In this document: in pieces, positions 41,516-51,072 of the stretch
Numbering within the stretch: the first letter of the stretch is position 1
Layout of the letters: every line of letters starts with the position of its first letter
Source: Alkalicoccobacillus porphyridii
GTDB taxonomy: Bacteria > Bacillota > Bacilli > Bacillales > Bacillaceae_D
Assembly (NCBI RefSeq): GCF_007293315.1
Contig: NZ_VLXZ01000005.1
Location: 1-64,000 of the forward strand
Direction: 5' to 3'
Length of the DNA stretch: 64,000 nucleotides
Notes under the pieces: model-generated
What the model saw: only the letters and a program-made list of their open reading frames with translations
Told to the model about the DNA's origin: nothing
Databases searched by the model: none
Translations under genes and position numbers: made by a program

Positions 41516-42259
41516 TTACATATATAACCCGCCGTTAATATTAAGTTGTTGTCCCGTAATGTACTCTCCATCCTTACATAGAAAAAGTACACTTCTGGCA
41601 ATCTCTTGTGCCTGACCAAGTCTTTGCACTGGGACACTGGCAATAATCTGTTCTCTAACCTTATCGGGCATTTCCTGAACCATCTCCGTTTCAATGAATC
41701 CAGGACATACCGCATTCACTGTCACTTGCTTTCTAGCTAGTTCAAGGGCAAGAGATTTTGTATATCCTATTAGTCCTGCTTTAGCAGCTGAATAATTGGT
41801 TTGACCAAATCCCCCGGTCTGACCAATAATGGATGAGATATTTACGATTCGACCCGATTCTGATTCTAATAAATATGGAAGAGCAGCTGAGATGGTATTA
41901 TATACACTGTTTAAATTCACATTAATCACTTGGTCCCAATCTTCACGACTTAATTTCTTAAATGTTCGATCCTTTGTAATACCGGCATTATTTATTAGAA
42001 AGTCAATTTGACCAAACTTAGATAATGTGGTTTCAATTAATTCACTCACATCCTCACTATGCGATACATCAGCCTTAACAGCAATAGCCTCTCCGCCTGC
42101 TACTTTCACTTCTTCTACAACGTGATTAGCTGCATCAACATCCGAGCGGTAATTCACCACTACTTTCACTCCGTTTTTAGCAAGTTCTGACGAAATGGCT
42201 GAGCCAATTCCACGGGAACCACCTGTGACAATTGCTACTTTGTCCGTTAACTCGATCAT
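41516..42259 (-). CDS. phaB: Acetoacetyl-CoA reductase
   Basis: NADPH-dependent short-chain dehydrogenase, 247 residues, making (R)-3-hydroxybutyryl-CoA for PhaC. Visible are TGGSRGIGSA (cofactor), NNAGI, the Ser of NISSIIGQTGG and YSAAK (catalytic Tyr/Lys), and CPGFIETEM. Located between phaR and phaC as in B. megaterium. TAGGAGTGA precedes ATG 42259. Confidence 0.93.
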   Translation of the reverse strand: MIELTDKVAIVTGGSRGIGSAISSELAKNGVKVVVNYRSDVDAANHVVEEVKVAGGEAIAVKADVSHSEDVSELIETTLSKFGQIDFLINNAGITKDRTFKKLSREDWDQVINVNLNSVYNTISAALPYLLESESGRIVNISSIIGQTGGFGQTNYSAAKAGLIGYTKSLALELARKQVTVNAVCPGFIETEMVQEMPDKVREQIIASVPVQRLGQAQEIARSVLFLCKDGEYITGQQLNINGGLYM

Positions 42260-42313
42260 TATATCACTCCTATATGATGATAATGTGGTATGAACATGCG
42301 TGCAACAACTACA

Positions 42314-42766
42314 TTACTTGGATGTCTGTTCGTTAGATGAGGAATTCTGAGGTTTTTTGTTGGCTGATTTTAATTCTTTTAGAATATTATCTAGCTTACT
42401 ATCGAGGGATTTAATGTCTTTCTTCATTAGGGTCATTTCTCTTTTTAATTCTACTTTCATCTGTGCTACATCGGTTTCTTCTACTAAATCTTCAAGGTGG
42501 TCTACTTTTGATTCAACATTAACTACTAAAGACGCAATATTAGACAAATCAGATCTTGTTGGCACATTTACTTGCTCAAGATACTTATTTGTCATTTCAT
42601 CCTGTGCTTTTTTGTAAAGGAGGTTCATTTCTAGTGTTTTGCCCATCCATTCTGAGAACTGATCTTCTTTCATCTTTTCATCCAATACTCCGCCCCAATA
42701 GGATTCTGACTGCTGGTAGATATCTTTCCATAAGGTAAAAGGATCAAAGTTCTTTTGTTCGCTCAT
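42314..42766 (-). CDS. phaR: PHA synthase subunit PhaR
   Basis: Second subunit of class IV PHA synthase, required for PhaC activity. The 150-residue protein starts with DPFTLWKDIYQQSESYWGG, contains EWMGKTLEMNLLYKK, and has a long predicted coiled coil (about residues 75-135) with a polar Asn/Ser tail. First gene of the leftward pha operon, divergent from phaQ. GGAGG precedes ATG 42766. Confidence 0.93.
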   Translation of the reverse strand: MSEQKNFDPFTLWKDIYQQSESYWGGVLDEKMKEDQFSEWMGKTLEMNLLYKKAQDEMTNKYLEQVNVPTRSDLSNIASLVVNVESKVDHLEDLVEETDVAQMKVELKREMTLMKKDIKSLDSKLDNILKELKSANKKPQNSSSNEQTSK

Positions 42767-42849
42767 TATTACCTCCTGATTTCAATAAGATTTCCACTAC
42801 TTCCAGACGAATTATGAGTTAGAATCAATTTCCACCTGAATACATCGAG

Positions 42850-42870
42850 TATATCATAAATAATTTAAGT
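42850..42870 (-). promoter_or_regulatory. Probable promoter of phaR-phaB-phaC-phaA
   Basis: An extended -10 element TGATATACT on the minus strand in an AT-rich stretch, about 85 nt before phaR. The -35 region is weak. Confidence 0.4.
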
Positions 42871-42979
42871 AAATATTTTAATTTTGCAAATTGTCAAATA
42901 ATACGACAGGCTTTTTGCATATCCCATTGATTTTGACAAAAGCTCTTATAATTCGTAGAAATCTTTTTTTAAGCTGAGG

Positions 42980-43012
42980 TTGACAGCTTTAACATATAGG
43001 TGTAAATTACAC
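42980..43012 (+). promoter_or_regulatory. phaQ promoter with overlapping palindromic operator
   Basis: TTGACA (42980-42985), 17 nt, TAAATT (43003-43008). The perfect palindrome GTGTAA-A-TTACAC (43000-43012) covers the -10, the expected place for autorepression by the PadR-type PhaQ. Confidence 0.6.
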
Positions 43013-43046
43013 ATAGATGAATGAATACTTCTGAGTAGGTGAACAG

Positions 43047-43445
43047 ATGACTGACGCAAAAAAGAATGAAGATAAGATAAAAAACAGCACTCCTAAGAAT
43101 TTAATGGTTCCTATGCTTTTGTTAAGCTTACGTAGTTGGGATCTTCATGGCTATAAGTTAATTGAGCAATTAACCAAATATGGCTTTACTTCAATTGATC
43201 AAGGAAATGTTTATCGAACATTAAGACAGCTTGAAAAAGATAATATGGTGAGATCATCCTGGGATACATCTACGGGAGGTCCTGCTAAACGAATCTATTC
43301 TTTAACGGATGCAGGTGAGGACTACTTGAAGGTATGGGCTGATTCTCTCCAGCAATATCAATCCATAGTCGATCAATTCTTTTCAATGTATACAAGCATG
43401 ATGACAAACCCCTTTATGGATCGTTCCAAAGATAACAAAGAGTAG
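43047..43445 (+). CDS. phaQ: PadR-family repressor PhaQ
   Basis: A 132-residue regulator with the PadR winged helix: MVPMLLLSLRSWDLHGYKLIE, the GNVYRTLRQLEKDNMV recognition segment and GPAKRIYSLTDAGEDYL wing. In B. megaterium PhaQ represses phaQP and is released by the polymer. AGGTGA precedes ATG 43047. It is divergent from phaR and followed by phaP. Confidence 0.92.
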   Translation: MTDAKKNEDKIKNSTPKNLMVPMLLLSLRSWDLHGYKLIEQLTKYGFTSIDQGNVYRTLRQLEKDNMVRSSWDTSTGGPAKRIYSLTDAGEDYLKVWADSLQQYQSIVDQFFSMYTSMMTNPFMDRSKDNKE

Positions 43446-43505
43446 TGATGCTGCAGCCAGGCTGCATTCACAATATAATCCCACTTAAACAGGAGGTATT
43501 TTTGT

Positions 43506-44057
43506 ATGGCAACGACAAAAAAATCGCAAGAAAATCAAACAGCCGCAACGTTTATTGATTCTGCATGGGATACATGGTCAAACACCGTTCAACTATTTTA
43601 CTCCTCTCAAAAGGAAGCGGATCAATTTATTCTTAAAGCGATGGAACAGCAAAAGGAAAACTGGGACCAGTTCTCAAATCATTTAGATACGATTCAAGAT
43701 GAGCACAAGAAGCTAAGATCTGAGCTACGAAAAAGTCTGCTTGATAACGTTGAAAAGGCAGCCGGTTCTGAAGCGAAGAATTCCACAGATCAATGGAATG
43801 AACGATTTGACGAAGTGATTAATCGATTTCAACAGCTATCCGTGACACCCTATCGCGAAGGCTTTAACATGTTGAACCGCTCACAGGAGCAATTCCAAGA
43901 GAGCTTAAAGAAAACACTTGATCAGCAACAAAAAAACAGAGAAGACCTGACGCCATTAGTTGAAAATTTCACTAAACAGGTAAAAGAATCTCAAAATGGT
44001 TTTTTAGAGGTTGCTGAGCAAAACAGACAAACAGCTCTGAAGTTCTTTAAACAGTAA
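43506..44057 (+). CDS. phaP: Phasin
   Basis: A 183-residue, amphipathic, mostly helical protein that coats PHA granules. It is rich in Gln, Lys, Glu and Ser with repeated coiled-coil stretches (FIDSAWDTWSNTVQLFYSSQ near the N-terminus). No cysteines. AGGAGG precedes ATG 43506. Second gene after phaQ as in B. megaterium. Confidence 0.9.
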   Translation: MATTKKSQENQTAATFIDSAWDTWSNTVQLFYSSQKEADQFILKAMEQQKENWDQFSNHLDTIQDEHKKLRSELRKSLLDNVEKAAGSEAKNSTDQWNERFDEVINRFQQLSVTPYREGFNMLNRSQEQFQESLKKTLDQQQKNREDLTPLVENFTKQVKESQNGFLEVAEQNRQTALKFFKQ

Positions 44058-44070
44058 ATTCAACTTGATG

Positions 44071-44105
44071 AGTGGACCTCTGTAGGTACAGGGGTTCTTA
44101 TTCTT
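44071..44105 (+). terminator. Weak terminator behind phaP
   Basis: ACCTCTGT and ACAGGGGT form an 8-bp stem (one G-U) with a 4-nt loop, followed by a T-rich tail. Confidence 0.5.
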
Positions 44106-44183
44106 GCTATTGCATTCGAGAGCGTTTTTTTCGGAATCGAACCACATACCTTGTACACTACGCTATGTTCAGGAGGACTCAAC

Positions 44184-44924
44184 ATGAAGTTAAAAGATAA
44201 AGTGGCGATTATTACTGGCGCTGGAAGTGGTATTGGGAAAGTAACAGCAGAGAAGTTTTGTATGGAAGGGGCCAAGGTCGTTGTTGCTGATCTAAAACAA
44301 GACGTCATTGATTCAGTAGTTAAGTCGTTACAACACATTGGTGGTGAAGCAATAGGCATCTCAGTAGATGTGACTAGTAGCGAAGATGTGCAGCATTTAA
44401 TGGCCAAAACCCTTGAAGCGTTTGATCGACTTGACATTGTTGTTAATAATGCTGGGATTACACACGATGCCCAACTATTAAAAATGACAGAGGAACAGTT
44501 CACTAACGTATTAAATGTCAATGTGATGGGAGTATTCCATATTGGGCAGGCTGCAGCAAAAATCATGAAGGATCAACAAAGTGGTGTGATTTTAAATGCT
44601 TCTTCCGTTGTCGGAACCTATGGTAACTTCGGTCAGACAAATTATGCAGCCTCCAAGTGGGGCGTTAACGGAATGACCAAAACATGGGCTAAAGAGCTCG
44701 GTCGTTATAATATTCGCGTGAACGCAGTAGCGCCAGGATTCATCTCGACACCAATGGTCAAAAGCATGCCAGAAAAAGTATTAGCAAAAATGAAAGAACG
44801 ATCCTTATTACAGCGCCTTGGTGACCCTCAGGATATTGCGAACGGCTATGCGTTTTTAGCTTCTGATGAGGCATCGTTTATTACAGGTACAATTCTTAGC
44901 ATCGATGGCGGCGTAACCCTATAA
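44184..44924 (+). CDS. Short-chain dehydrogenase/reductase (FabG/PhaB-like)
   Basis: A 246-residue SDR with TGAGSGIGKVTA (cofactor), NNAGIT, the catalytic Ser of NASSVVGTYGN, YAASK and APGFISTPM. It is a second 3-oxoacyl-CoA or -ACP reductase-like protein in the pha cluster, only about 40% like the PhaB of 41516 by eye. It might supply (R)-3-hydroxyacyl-CoA of other chain length. ATG 44184 is 8 nt behind AGGAGG; eleven upstream codons are excluded. Confidence 0.85.
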   Translation: MKLKDKVAIITGAGSGIGKVTAEKFCMEGAKVVVADLKQDVIDSVVKSLQHIGGEAIGISVDVTSSEDVQHLMAKTLEAFDRLDIVVNNAGITHDAQLLKMTEEQFTNVLNVNVMGVFHIGQAAAKIMKDQQSGVILNASSVVGTYGNFGQTNYAASKWGVNGMTKTWAKELGRYNIRVNAVAPGFISTPMVKSMPEKVLAKMKERSLLQRLGDPQDIANGYAFLASDEASFITGTILSIDGGVTL

Positions 44925-44930
44925 AAAAGA

Positions 44931-44970
44931 AGCTCGAAGCAAGGCGTCGCCATGTCTCGAGCTACTTTTA
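44931..44970. terminator. Bidirectional terminator between the SDR and pdp
   Basis: AGCTCGA (44931-44937) pairs with TCGAGCT (44957-44963), with a nested GGCG/CGCC, A run before and TTTTA after; convergent genes end on each side. Confidence 0.75.
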
Positions 44971-44976
44971 TATCCT

Positions 44977-46305
44977 TTATAGGGCAAAACCCGTCCCGGA
45001 TGATGCCGTTATTTCTTCATATATTAAGGTCGGCGCCTCAATATGTTCATTTGCAATCACATACGCTTTTTGGACGATTTTTTCAATGTCCCCTACATCT
45101 TCACTTCGACTGTGTAAGGTCACAATGGTGTCGCCCTCGTTTACAGCCTCGCCTATTTTCTTCTGAAGAATTAGACCTACGTCAAGAAGAATTTCATCGT
45201 CTTTGGTAGCTCTTCCTGCTCCAAGCATCATAGCTGCCGTACCAATGCGATCTGCTTCAATAGACTTGACCATTCCATTTGATGTTGCTTTAATTTCTAT
45301 TTTGTATGGTGCTTCAGGAAACTGAGTGACATCATCAACTACGGAAGAATCTCCTCCCTGTGCCTCTATAAACACTTTTAACGTTTCTAAAGCTTTTCCT
45401 GATGAAATGGCATGTTCAAGTGCTTTACGTGCTTCTTCAATTGAATCTGCCTTTTGAGCCATTACAACCATGTGACTACCTAGAGTCAAACAAAGCTCTA
45501 GTAAATCCTCTGGCCCTTTACCCTTCAACATATCAATGGCTTCTTTTACTTCAAGAGCGTTTCCTACTGCCAAACCTAGTGGTTGATTCATATCAGAGAT
45601 AACAGCCATTGTTTTTCGACCAAGCTTTGTTCCAATTTTGACCATTGCCTTTGCTAAATCTTTTGAGGTAGAAAGCTCTTTCATAAAGGCTCCAGTGCCC
45701 GTCTTTACGTCAAGAACAATGCCATCCGCTCCTGAAGCAAGTTTTTTACTCATAATGGAGCTCGCAATGAGTGGTATGGAATTAACGGTTCCTGTCACAT
45801 CTCGTAAGCCATAAAGCTTCTTATCTGCAGGTGTTAAATTTCCAGTTTGGCCAATGACAGCTAGCTTATTCTTGTTGACGTTCTGAATAAACTCTTCTGT
45901 CGTTAATTCAATATGAAAGCCAGGAATCGACTCAAGCTTATCCAGCGTACCTCCTGTATGGCCCAATCCACGTCCAGACATTTTGGCAACAGGTACACCA
46001 AGTGAGGCCACTAACGGAGCAAGTGCAATCGTTGTTTTGTCACCCACACCGCCAGTCGAATGCTTATCCACTTTCATCCCTTCGATCGCAGAAAGGTCAA
46101 TTTCATCACCTGACTTAACCATCGCCATGGTTAAGTCTGCTCTTTCTTTATCATTCATGTCCTGAAAGTATATGGCCATCGCCATAGCAGACATTTGATA
46201 ATCAGGGATTTCATCCTTCGTATAGCCTTGAATGACAAACTGAATCTCTTCTTCACTTAAGGCGTCACCGTTTCTTTTTTTCTCAATCAAGTCAACCATT
46301 CTCAT
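44977..46305 (-). CDS. pdp: Pyrimidine-nucleoside phosphorylase
   Basis: Phosphorolysis of uridine, thymidine and deoxyuridine. The 442-residue protein has the signature [29 protein letters not shown] (phosphate), and the C-terminal biotinyl-like domain. [10 protein letters not shown] at the start matches B. subtilis Pdp. AAGGGG lies 9 nt before ATG 46305. It follows two purine nucleoside phosphorylases and deoB, forming a nucleoside salvage operon. Confidence 0.95.
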   Translation of the reverse strand: MRMVDLIEKKRNGDALSEEEIQFVIQGYTKDEIPDYQMSAMAMAIYFQDMNDKERADLTMAMVKSGDEIDLSAIEGMKVDKHSTGGVGDKTTIALAPLVASLGVPVAKMSGRGLGHTGGTLDKLESIPGFHIELTTEEFIQNVNKNKLAVIGQTGNLTPADKKLYGLRDVTGTVNSIPLIASSIMSKKLASGADGIVLDVKTGTGAFMKELSTSKDLAKAMVKIGTKLGRKTMAVISDMNQPLGLAVGNALEVKEAIDMLKGKGPEDLLELCLTLGSHMVVMAQKADSIEEARKALEHAISSGKALETLKVFIEAQGGDSSVVDDVTQFPEAPYKIEIKATSNGMVKSIEADRIGTAAMMLGAGRATKDDEILLDVGLILQKKIGEAVNEGDTIVTLHSRSEDVGDIEKIVQKAYVIANEHIEAPTLIYEEITASSGTGFAL

Positions 46306-46320
46306 TTTGTGTATCCCCTT

Positions 46321-47151
46321 TTATTCAGGCTTAGCTTTTGCGACTAACTCTTTGACAAGCTTGATAAAGAGTGGTTTGGTGCGAGTGGCTACTTCCATTA
46401 CTTCCTCGTGCGTAATTCCAGCAATTTCTTCACCAATGGCCATATCCGTAACACAAGAGATTCCTAATACATCCAAACCTGCATGACTAGCAACAATGAC
46501 CTCAGGCACGGTTGACATGCCTACTACATCTCCACCGAGATTACGAAGCATAATTAATTCAGCACCTGTCATATATGTAGGTCCACTAACGCCGGCATAC
46601 ACGCCCTGCTGCACTTTGATCTCTAAGGATTTAGCTGTCTCTAATGCTAAATCAACGTATTTTTTTGTATAGGCTTGACTCATATCTGGAAAACGCGGTC
46701 CTAGCTCTGGAGCATTTGGTCCAATTAATGGGTTCACTCCAGTCATATTTAAATGATCTGTAATAATCATTAAATCACCAGGCTGGAATGATTTATTCAT
46801 TCCACCACAAGCGTTTGTTACAAATAGAAGCTGAACACCTAATTCCTTCATCACACGTACAGGGAATGTTACTTGTTCAAGCGGATACCCTTCATAGTAG
46901 TGGAAACGCCCTTGCATTGCCACAACGGTTTTACCTTGTAACTGTCCAATAACTAATTGACCAGCATGACCTTCAACGGTAGAGACTGGAAAGTTCGGGA
47001 TATCCTCATAAGGAATTTTTGCTGCTCCTTCAATCTCATCAGCTAATTCTCCAAGGCCAGATCCGAGGATCAGTCCAATTTCAGGCTTTTCCTTTATAAA
47101 TGTATTTAGATAAGCAGCTGATTCTTTTATTTTCTCTACAAATGTTGTCAT
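46321..47151 (-). CDS. Purine-nucleoside phosphorylase paralogue with altered base site
   Basis: A 276-residue trimeric-type PNP, about 50-60% like the adjacent 47170 gene by eye. Phosphate-site motifs (LGSGLGELADEIEG, GRFHYYEGY, NACGG) are intact. In the base pocket, the Glu of the family's ETPAE loop is Met194 (YMTGAE) and the Asn of SNMGAG is Asp236 (VTDMAIG). In human PNP the equivalent residues are Glu201 and Asn243; Asp at the second position is typical of 6-aminopurine enzymes such as MTAP. Specificity is therefore probably for adenosine-like substrates. Starts 18 nt after its paralogue. Confidence 0.88.
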   Translation of the reverse strand: MTTFVEKIKESAAYLNTFIKEKPEIGLILGSGLGELADEIEGAAKIPYEDIPNFPVSTVEGHAGQLVIGQLQGKTVVAMQGRFHYYEGYPLEQVTFPVRVMKELGVQLLFVTNACGGMNKSFQPGDLMIITDHLNMTGVNPLIGPNAPELGPRFPDMSQAYTKKYVDLALETAKSLEIKVQQGVYAGVSGPTYMTGAELIMLRNLGGDVVGMSTVPEVIVASHAGLDVLGISCVTDMAIGEEIAGITHEEVMEVATRTKPLFIKLVKELVAKAKPE

Positions 47152-47169
47152 GAGTACCTCTCCTTTTAT

Positions 47170-47994
47170 CTACATTTCTTTAATGATTGCTTTAACAAGG
47201 CCTAGGAAAGAGGCCCGTACTTTTTCCGTTACTTCAATAACCTCTTCATGATTTAATGGCTGTGGTAAAATCCCAGCTCCCATATTTGATAAACAAGAGA
47301 TTCCAAGTACCTCTAAACCTGCATGTCTTGCTGCAATTACCTCTGGAACCGTGGACATACCTACCGCATCTCCACCAAGCATACGTGCCATTTTTACCTC
47401 TGCAGGCGTTTCATAGCACGGGCCAGTATTAGCTACGTATGTACCTTCTTGAATGGACACCTGAAGTTCTTTTGCTTTGTTTAAAGCAATATCTCGAAGC
47501 CTTTTTGAATATGCATTAGACATGTCTGTGAATCTAAGACCCAGCGATGCGTCATTAGGACCAATTAAAGGGTTTGCACTTTGATTATTAATATGGTCTT
47601 TAATAATCATTAAATCCCCCACAGAAAAGCTTTCATTCACCGCACCAGCAGCATTGGTTACAATCAATTGTTTCACACCTAACTGCTTCATGACGCGAAC
47701 AGGAAAAACAACCTCTTCCATCGTATATCCTTCATAAAAATGAAAACGACCTTGCATAGCAATTACTTGTTTGCCGGCAATTGTTCCAGCAACCAACTGT
47801 CCCGCATGACCTTCTACGGTAGAAACGGGAAAGTTATGGATGTCTTCATATGGTAGTTTCACAGGGTTCTCAATTTCATCAGCTAGTACACCTAAACCCG
47901 AACCAAGAATTAGTCCAATCTCAGGAGGCTGAACGAGATGCTGCTGAATAAATTCTGCTGTTTGTGACAGTTCTAATTTTGTATGTGTCATCAT
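47170..47994 (-). CDS. punA: Purine-nucleoside phosphorylase (guanosine/inosine type)
   Basis: A 274-residue trimeric PNP that splits inosine, guanosine and their deoxy forms. It keeps Glu195 in YETPAE and Asn237 in SCLSNMGAG, the residues that select 6-oxopurines, with LGSGLGVLADEIE and GRFHFYEGY for phosphate binding. This is the probable orthologue of B. subtilis PupG/PunA, next to deoB as there. Two ATGs follow GGGAG (4 and 7 nt); the second (47991) is equally possible. Confidence 0.94.
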   Translation of the reverse strand: MMTHTKLELSQTAEFIQQHLVQPPEIGLILGSGLGVLADEIENPVKLPYEDIHNFPVSTVEGHAGQLVAGTIAGKQVIAMQGRFHFYEGYTMEEVVFPVRVMKQLGVKQLIVTNAAGAVNESFSVGDLMIIKDHINNQSANPLIGPNDASLGLRFTDMSNAYSKRLRDIALNKAKELQVSIQEGTYVANTGPCYETPAEVKMARMLGGDAVGMSTVPEVIAARHAGLEVLGISCLSNMGAGILPQPLNHEEVIEVTEKVRASFLGLVKAIIKEM

Positions 47995-48008
47995 TTATCT
48001 CCCTTTAA

Positions 48009-49205
48009 CTACTTGTTATTTATGATTTCATGTAAAAAACTAGTCCCATGCTCTGGAGCGTTTACCTTGAAATTATCTGCAATCGTTGCTCCAATATCTG
48101 CAAAGGTGGATCGAATCCCCAAATCAACTGATTTGTGCGCGTTATTTGGATCATATACAAGCAAAGGCACATATTCACGCGTATGATCGGTACCCTTATG
48201 AACAGGGTCATTCCCGTGATCAGCTGTTATAATTAATAAATCATCACTTTGTAGCTGATCTAAGACCTCTTGTAAGCGAAGATCAAACTCTTCTAAAGCC
48301 TGTCCATAGCCTTTTGGATCACGTCTATGACCATATAAAGCATCAAAATCAACTAAATTTAAAAAGCTTATTCCTGTAAAATCTTTTTCCATACTCTGCA
48401 AAAATTTATCCATTCCATCCTCATTAGAGGTTGTTCGATATGTATCAGTAATCCCTTCACCATCATAAATGTCTGAGATTTTTCCGATAGCAATGGAATC
48501 ATATCCGCCATCTTTCAGTTCATTCATTACTGTACGCCCAAATGGCTTTAATGCATAATCATGCCTGTTCGGTGTTCTCTTCCACTCTCCTGGAGTACCG
48601 ACAAAGGGTCTAGCAATAACTCGACCAATCATATATTCAGGCTGAAGCGTAATCTTTCTTGCTTTTTCACAAATATCATATAGCTCTTCTAAAGGTACAA
48701 CGTCTTCATGAGCGGCAATTTGTAGGACAGAATCAGCTGATGTATATACGATGAGCTTACCGGTTTTGACATGCTCTTCAGCTAATTCCTCAAGGATTTC
48801 GGTGCCAGATGCAACCTTGTTCCCGATAAAACCTCTGCCCACTTCCTTTTCTAATACCTGGAGTAGATCATCTGTAAAACCATCTGGAAATACTCTAAAT
48901 GGCTCATCAATTCTAAGACCCATAATCTCCCAATGACCAGTCATCGTATCTTTACCATTAGACGCTTCTTGCATCTTACCATAATGAGCATAAGGTGCTT
49001 TTGCGGGAGTTACCCCTTGTACCTCTGTTATATTTGCAATTCCTAACTTCTCTAAGGTCGGAAGCTGAATTCCATTCATAAACTCAGCAATGTGACCAAG
49101 TGTATTTGCACCTTCATCTCCAAAATTCTGAGCGTCAGGCGCTTCGCCAATTCCAACTGAATCCATTACAATTAAAAAGACCCGTTTATAAGGCTGTGTA
49201 CTCAT
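48009..49205 (-). CDS. deoB: Phosphopentomutase
   Basis: Interconverts (deoxy)ribose 1- and 5-phosphate. The 398-residue alkaline-phosphatase-superfamily enzyme has the metal/nucleophile region [17 protein letters not shown], a phosphothreonine site DTMTGHWE and the C-terminal TADHGNDP and [13 protein letters not shown] 49205 is 8 nt behind AAAGGGG; sixteen upstream codons are excluded. Also called drm. Confidence 0.96.
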   Translation of the reverse strand: MSTQPYKRVFLIVMDSVGIGEAPDAQNFGDEGANTLGHIAEFMNGIQLPTLEKLGIANITEVQGVTPAKAPYAHYGKMQEASNGKDTMTGHWEIMGLRIDEPFRVFPDGFTDDLLQVLEKEVGRGFIGNKVASGTEILEELAEEHVKTGKLIVYTSADSVLQIAAHEDVVPLEELYDICEKARKITLQPEYMIGRVIARPFVGTPGEWKRTPNRHDYALKPFGRTVMNELKDGGYDSIAIGKISDIYDGEGITDTYRTTSNEDGMDKFLQSMEKDFTGISFLNLVDFDALYGHRRDPKGYGQALEEFDLRLQEVLDQLQSDDLLIITADHGNDPVHKGTDHTREYVPLLVYDPNNAHKSVDLGIRSTFADIGATIADNFKVNAPEHGTSFLHEIINNK

Positions 49206-49256
49206 AATCAATACCCCTTTCTCCTGTCTGATGTCAGACAACTTCTTTATCATGTG

Positions 49257-50147
49257 TTATGCCCTAGGATGATACATAGAATAGACGTCCTTCATTCTGC
49301 TTTTGGTGACATGAGTATAAATCTGTGTAGTTGAAATATCTACATGCCCAAGCATTTCTTGAACAGCCCGTAAATCAGCACCATTTTCCAATAAATGCGT
49401 GGCAAACGAATGGCGTAGTGTATGCGGCGTTAAAGGCTTTGTAATGTTAGCTTTAACAGCAATCTGTTTTAAAATCTTCCAAAAACCTTGTCTCGTCAAC
49501 GGATTCCCGCGATGATTTACAAAAAGGAGATCATGACGATTCTTTTTTAGTAATGCCGGTCTTGAAGATTCTAAGTATGTATGCACGGCGTCCTTCGCTT
49601 GCGATCCAAGCGGAATAATTCGTTCTTTATTCCCTTTTCCTACACAACGTAAAAAACCCATCGATATATGTGCATCCGACGTTTTAAGGCCAATTAATTC
49701 ACTTACACGAATTCCAGTAGCGTACATGATTTCAAGCATCGCACGATTACGTATATCCATCAAATCATTTGAGTCTGGAGCCGTTAGTAATGCCTCCACC
49801 TCTTGCATCGAAAGAATCTTTGGCAGTCGCTTTGCTGGCTTAGGAATTTCTACATGTACACTTGGATCTTGTTTTACACGACCCTCACGTAACAGAAATT
49901 GATGCAGCCCTCGAATGGATGCAATATTACGAGCGATCGTCGATTGGGCCCGTCCCTTTTCCATCAGAAAATATAAGTAGTTTACAATCAAAGAGCGCTC
50001 AACCTCAGCAAAGCTATTGCATTGTTCTACATTCTTTAAATAAGATGAATAAGATGATAAATCATTTTGATATGAGGTAATAGTATTTGTTGAATAACCA
50101 CGTTCTATCTGTAAATAATGGATAAAGTCTTCAATTTCCATCCTCAA
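49257..50147 (-). CDS. xerD: Tyrosine recombinase XerD
   Basis: Resolves chromosome dimers at dif with XerC. The 296-residue protein has an N-terminal SAM-like DNA-binding domain (about 1-95) and the catalytic domain with Arg in ATGIRVSELIGL, HTLRHSFATHLLENG (His-x-x-Arg), GHVDISTTQIYTHV (His and the nucleophile Tyr). The best start is TTG 50147, 9 nt behind GGAG; the ATG two codons later is a second option. Known as ripX in B. subtilis, in the same neighbourhood. Confidence 0.94.
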   Translation of the reverse strand: MRMEIEDFIHYLQIERGYSTNTITSYQNDLSSYSSYLKNVEQCNSFAEVERSLIVNYLYFLMEKGRAQSTIARNIASIRGLHQFLLREGRVKQDPSVHVEIPKPAKRLPKILSMQEVEALLTAPDSNDLMDIRNRAMLEIMYATGIRVSELIGLKTSDAHISMGFLRCVGKGNKERIIPLGSQAKDAVHTYLESSRPALLKKNRHDLLFVNHRGNPLTRQGFWKILKQIAVKANITKPLTPHTLRHSFATHLLENGADLRAVQEMLGHVDISTTQIYTHVTKSRMKDVYSMYHPRA

Positions 50148-50173
50148 TTTGAATCACTCCATCCTATTATCTA

Positions 50174-50407
50174 TTATTCGCCTAGTTTATAAAACCACAC
50201 AAGTCTAGTTAACACCGACACGTCACTCTCTTGTTCCACCAGATCTGCATTCACCTTAATCGCATTTCCTTCTGGCGTATCATAGCGGTAATAGCTTTCA
50301 TACTCCTCGCTTACCCATAGAATACCATAATAAAAGAACAACGTGCATCCAATAAATAAAAGCATAACCTTCACTGTTTGAAATAGTGTAATAAAATGCC
50401 CTTTCAT
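50174..50407 (-). CDS. yqzK: YqzK-like small membrane protein (DUF4227)
   Basis: A 77-residue protein with one membrane helix (about residues 12-32, MLLFIGCTLFFYYGILWV) and a soluble tail ending VLTRLVWFYKLGE. Matches the position and pattern of B. subtilis YqzK between fur and xerD. AAAGGGGG precedes ATG 50407. Function unknown. Confidence 0.75.
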   Translation of the reverse strand: MKGHFITLFQTVKVMLLFIGCTLFFYYGILWVSEEYESYYRYDTPEGNAIKVNADLVEQESDVSVLTRLVWFYKLGE

Positions 50408-50544
50408 ATTCTTACCCCCTTTGTCCACTTTGGCTCACCTTCTGTTAAGCTATGCCAATTTCTAAAGGGAATATACCTTTTTCCTTCATCTTTTTTGCAC
50501 AAAAATAGGATCTAAAAGAGCCCTCTCTTTCAGATCCTATTCTT

Positions 50545-51033
50545 TTATACCTGATTTTGAATTTCCTTTGGTGTTTGGTCTTCCTCAGCCTCATGCTTTG
50601 CTTTGCAACGATAACAAATGCCGTGGAAAGTAAGCCTATGATCCATAATCTTAAAATCATACTCACGTTCAACTACTTTTTCAACATCACCAAGTAGGTC
50701 GTCTTCAATCTCATCTACTGCACCACATTCAATACATACAAGATGGTGATGAAAATGAGCCGCTCCTTCCTTACGCAAATCAAATCGAGAAACCCCATCA
50801 CCAAAATTAATTTTATCAACAATCTTAAGCTCCGCTAAAAGCTCTAATGTACGATACACTGTGGCCAATCCGATTTCAGGTGCTTTGTCCTTCACAAGGA
50901 GGTAAACATCCTCAGCACTTAAATGATCCTCTTCATGTTCAAGCAATACCATAACTGTTGCTTCTCGTTGAGGGGTTAATTTATAGCGTTGAGAATGAAG
51001 GTGCTTTTTAATCCGATCTAAACGATTCTCCAT
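50545..51033 (-). CDS. fur: Ferric uptake regulator Fur
   Basis: Iron-responsive repressor, 162 residues. The winged helix covers about residues 1-80 (KLTPQREATVMVLLEHEEDH, GLATVYRTLELL); the metal site has HFHHHLVCIECG and a second CxxC in CYRCKAKH. ATG 51033 is 7 nt behind AGGAGGAG. The promoter is a consensus sigma-A site with an adjoining Fur-box-like sequence, suggesting autoregulation or control by a paralogue such as PerR. Confidence 0.93.
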   Translation of the reverse strand: MENRLDRIKKHLHSQRYKLTPQREATVMVLLEHEEDHLSAEDVYLLVKDKAPEIGLATVYRTLELLAELKIVDKINFGDGVSRFDLRKEGAAHFHHHLVCIECGAVDEIEDDLLGDVEKVVEREYDFKIMDHRLTFHGICYRCKAKHEAEEDQTPKEIQNQV

Positions 51034-51072
51034 CAATACTCCTCCTAACCGGACTTCCATGACTATATGTTT

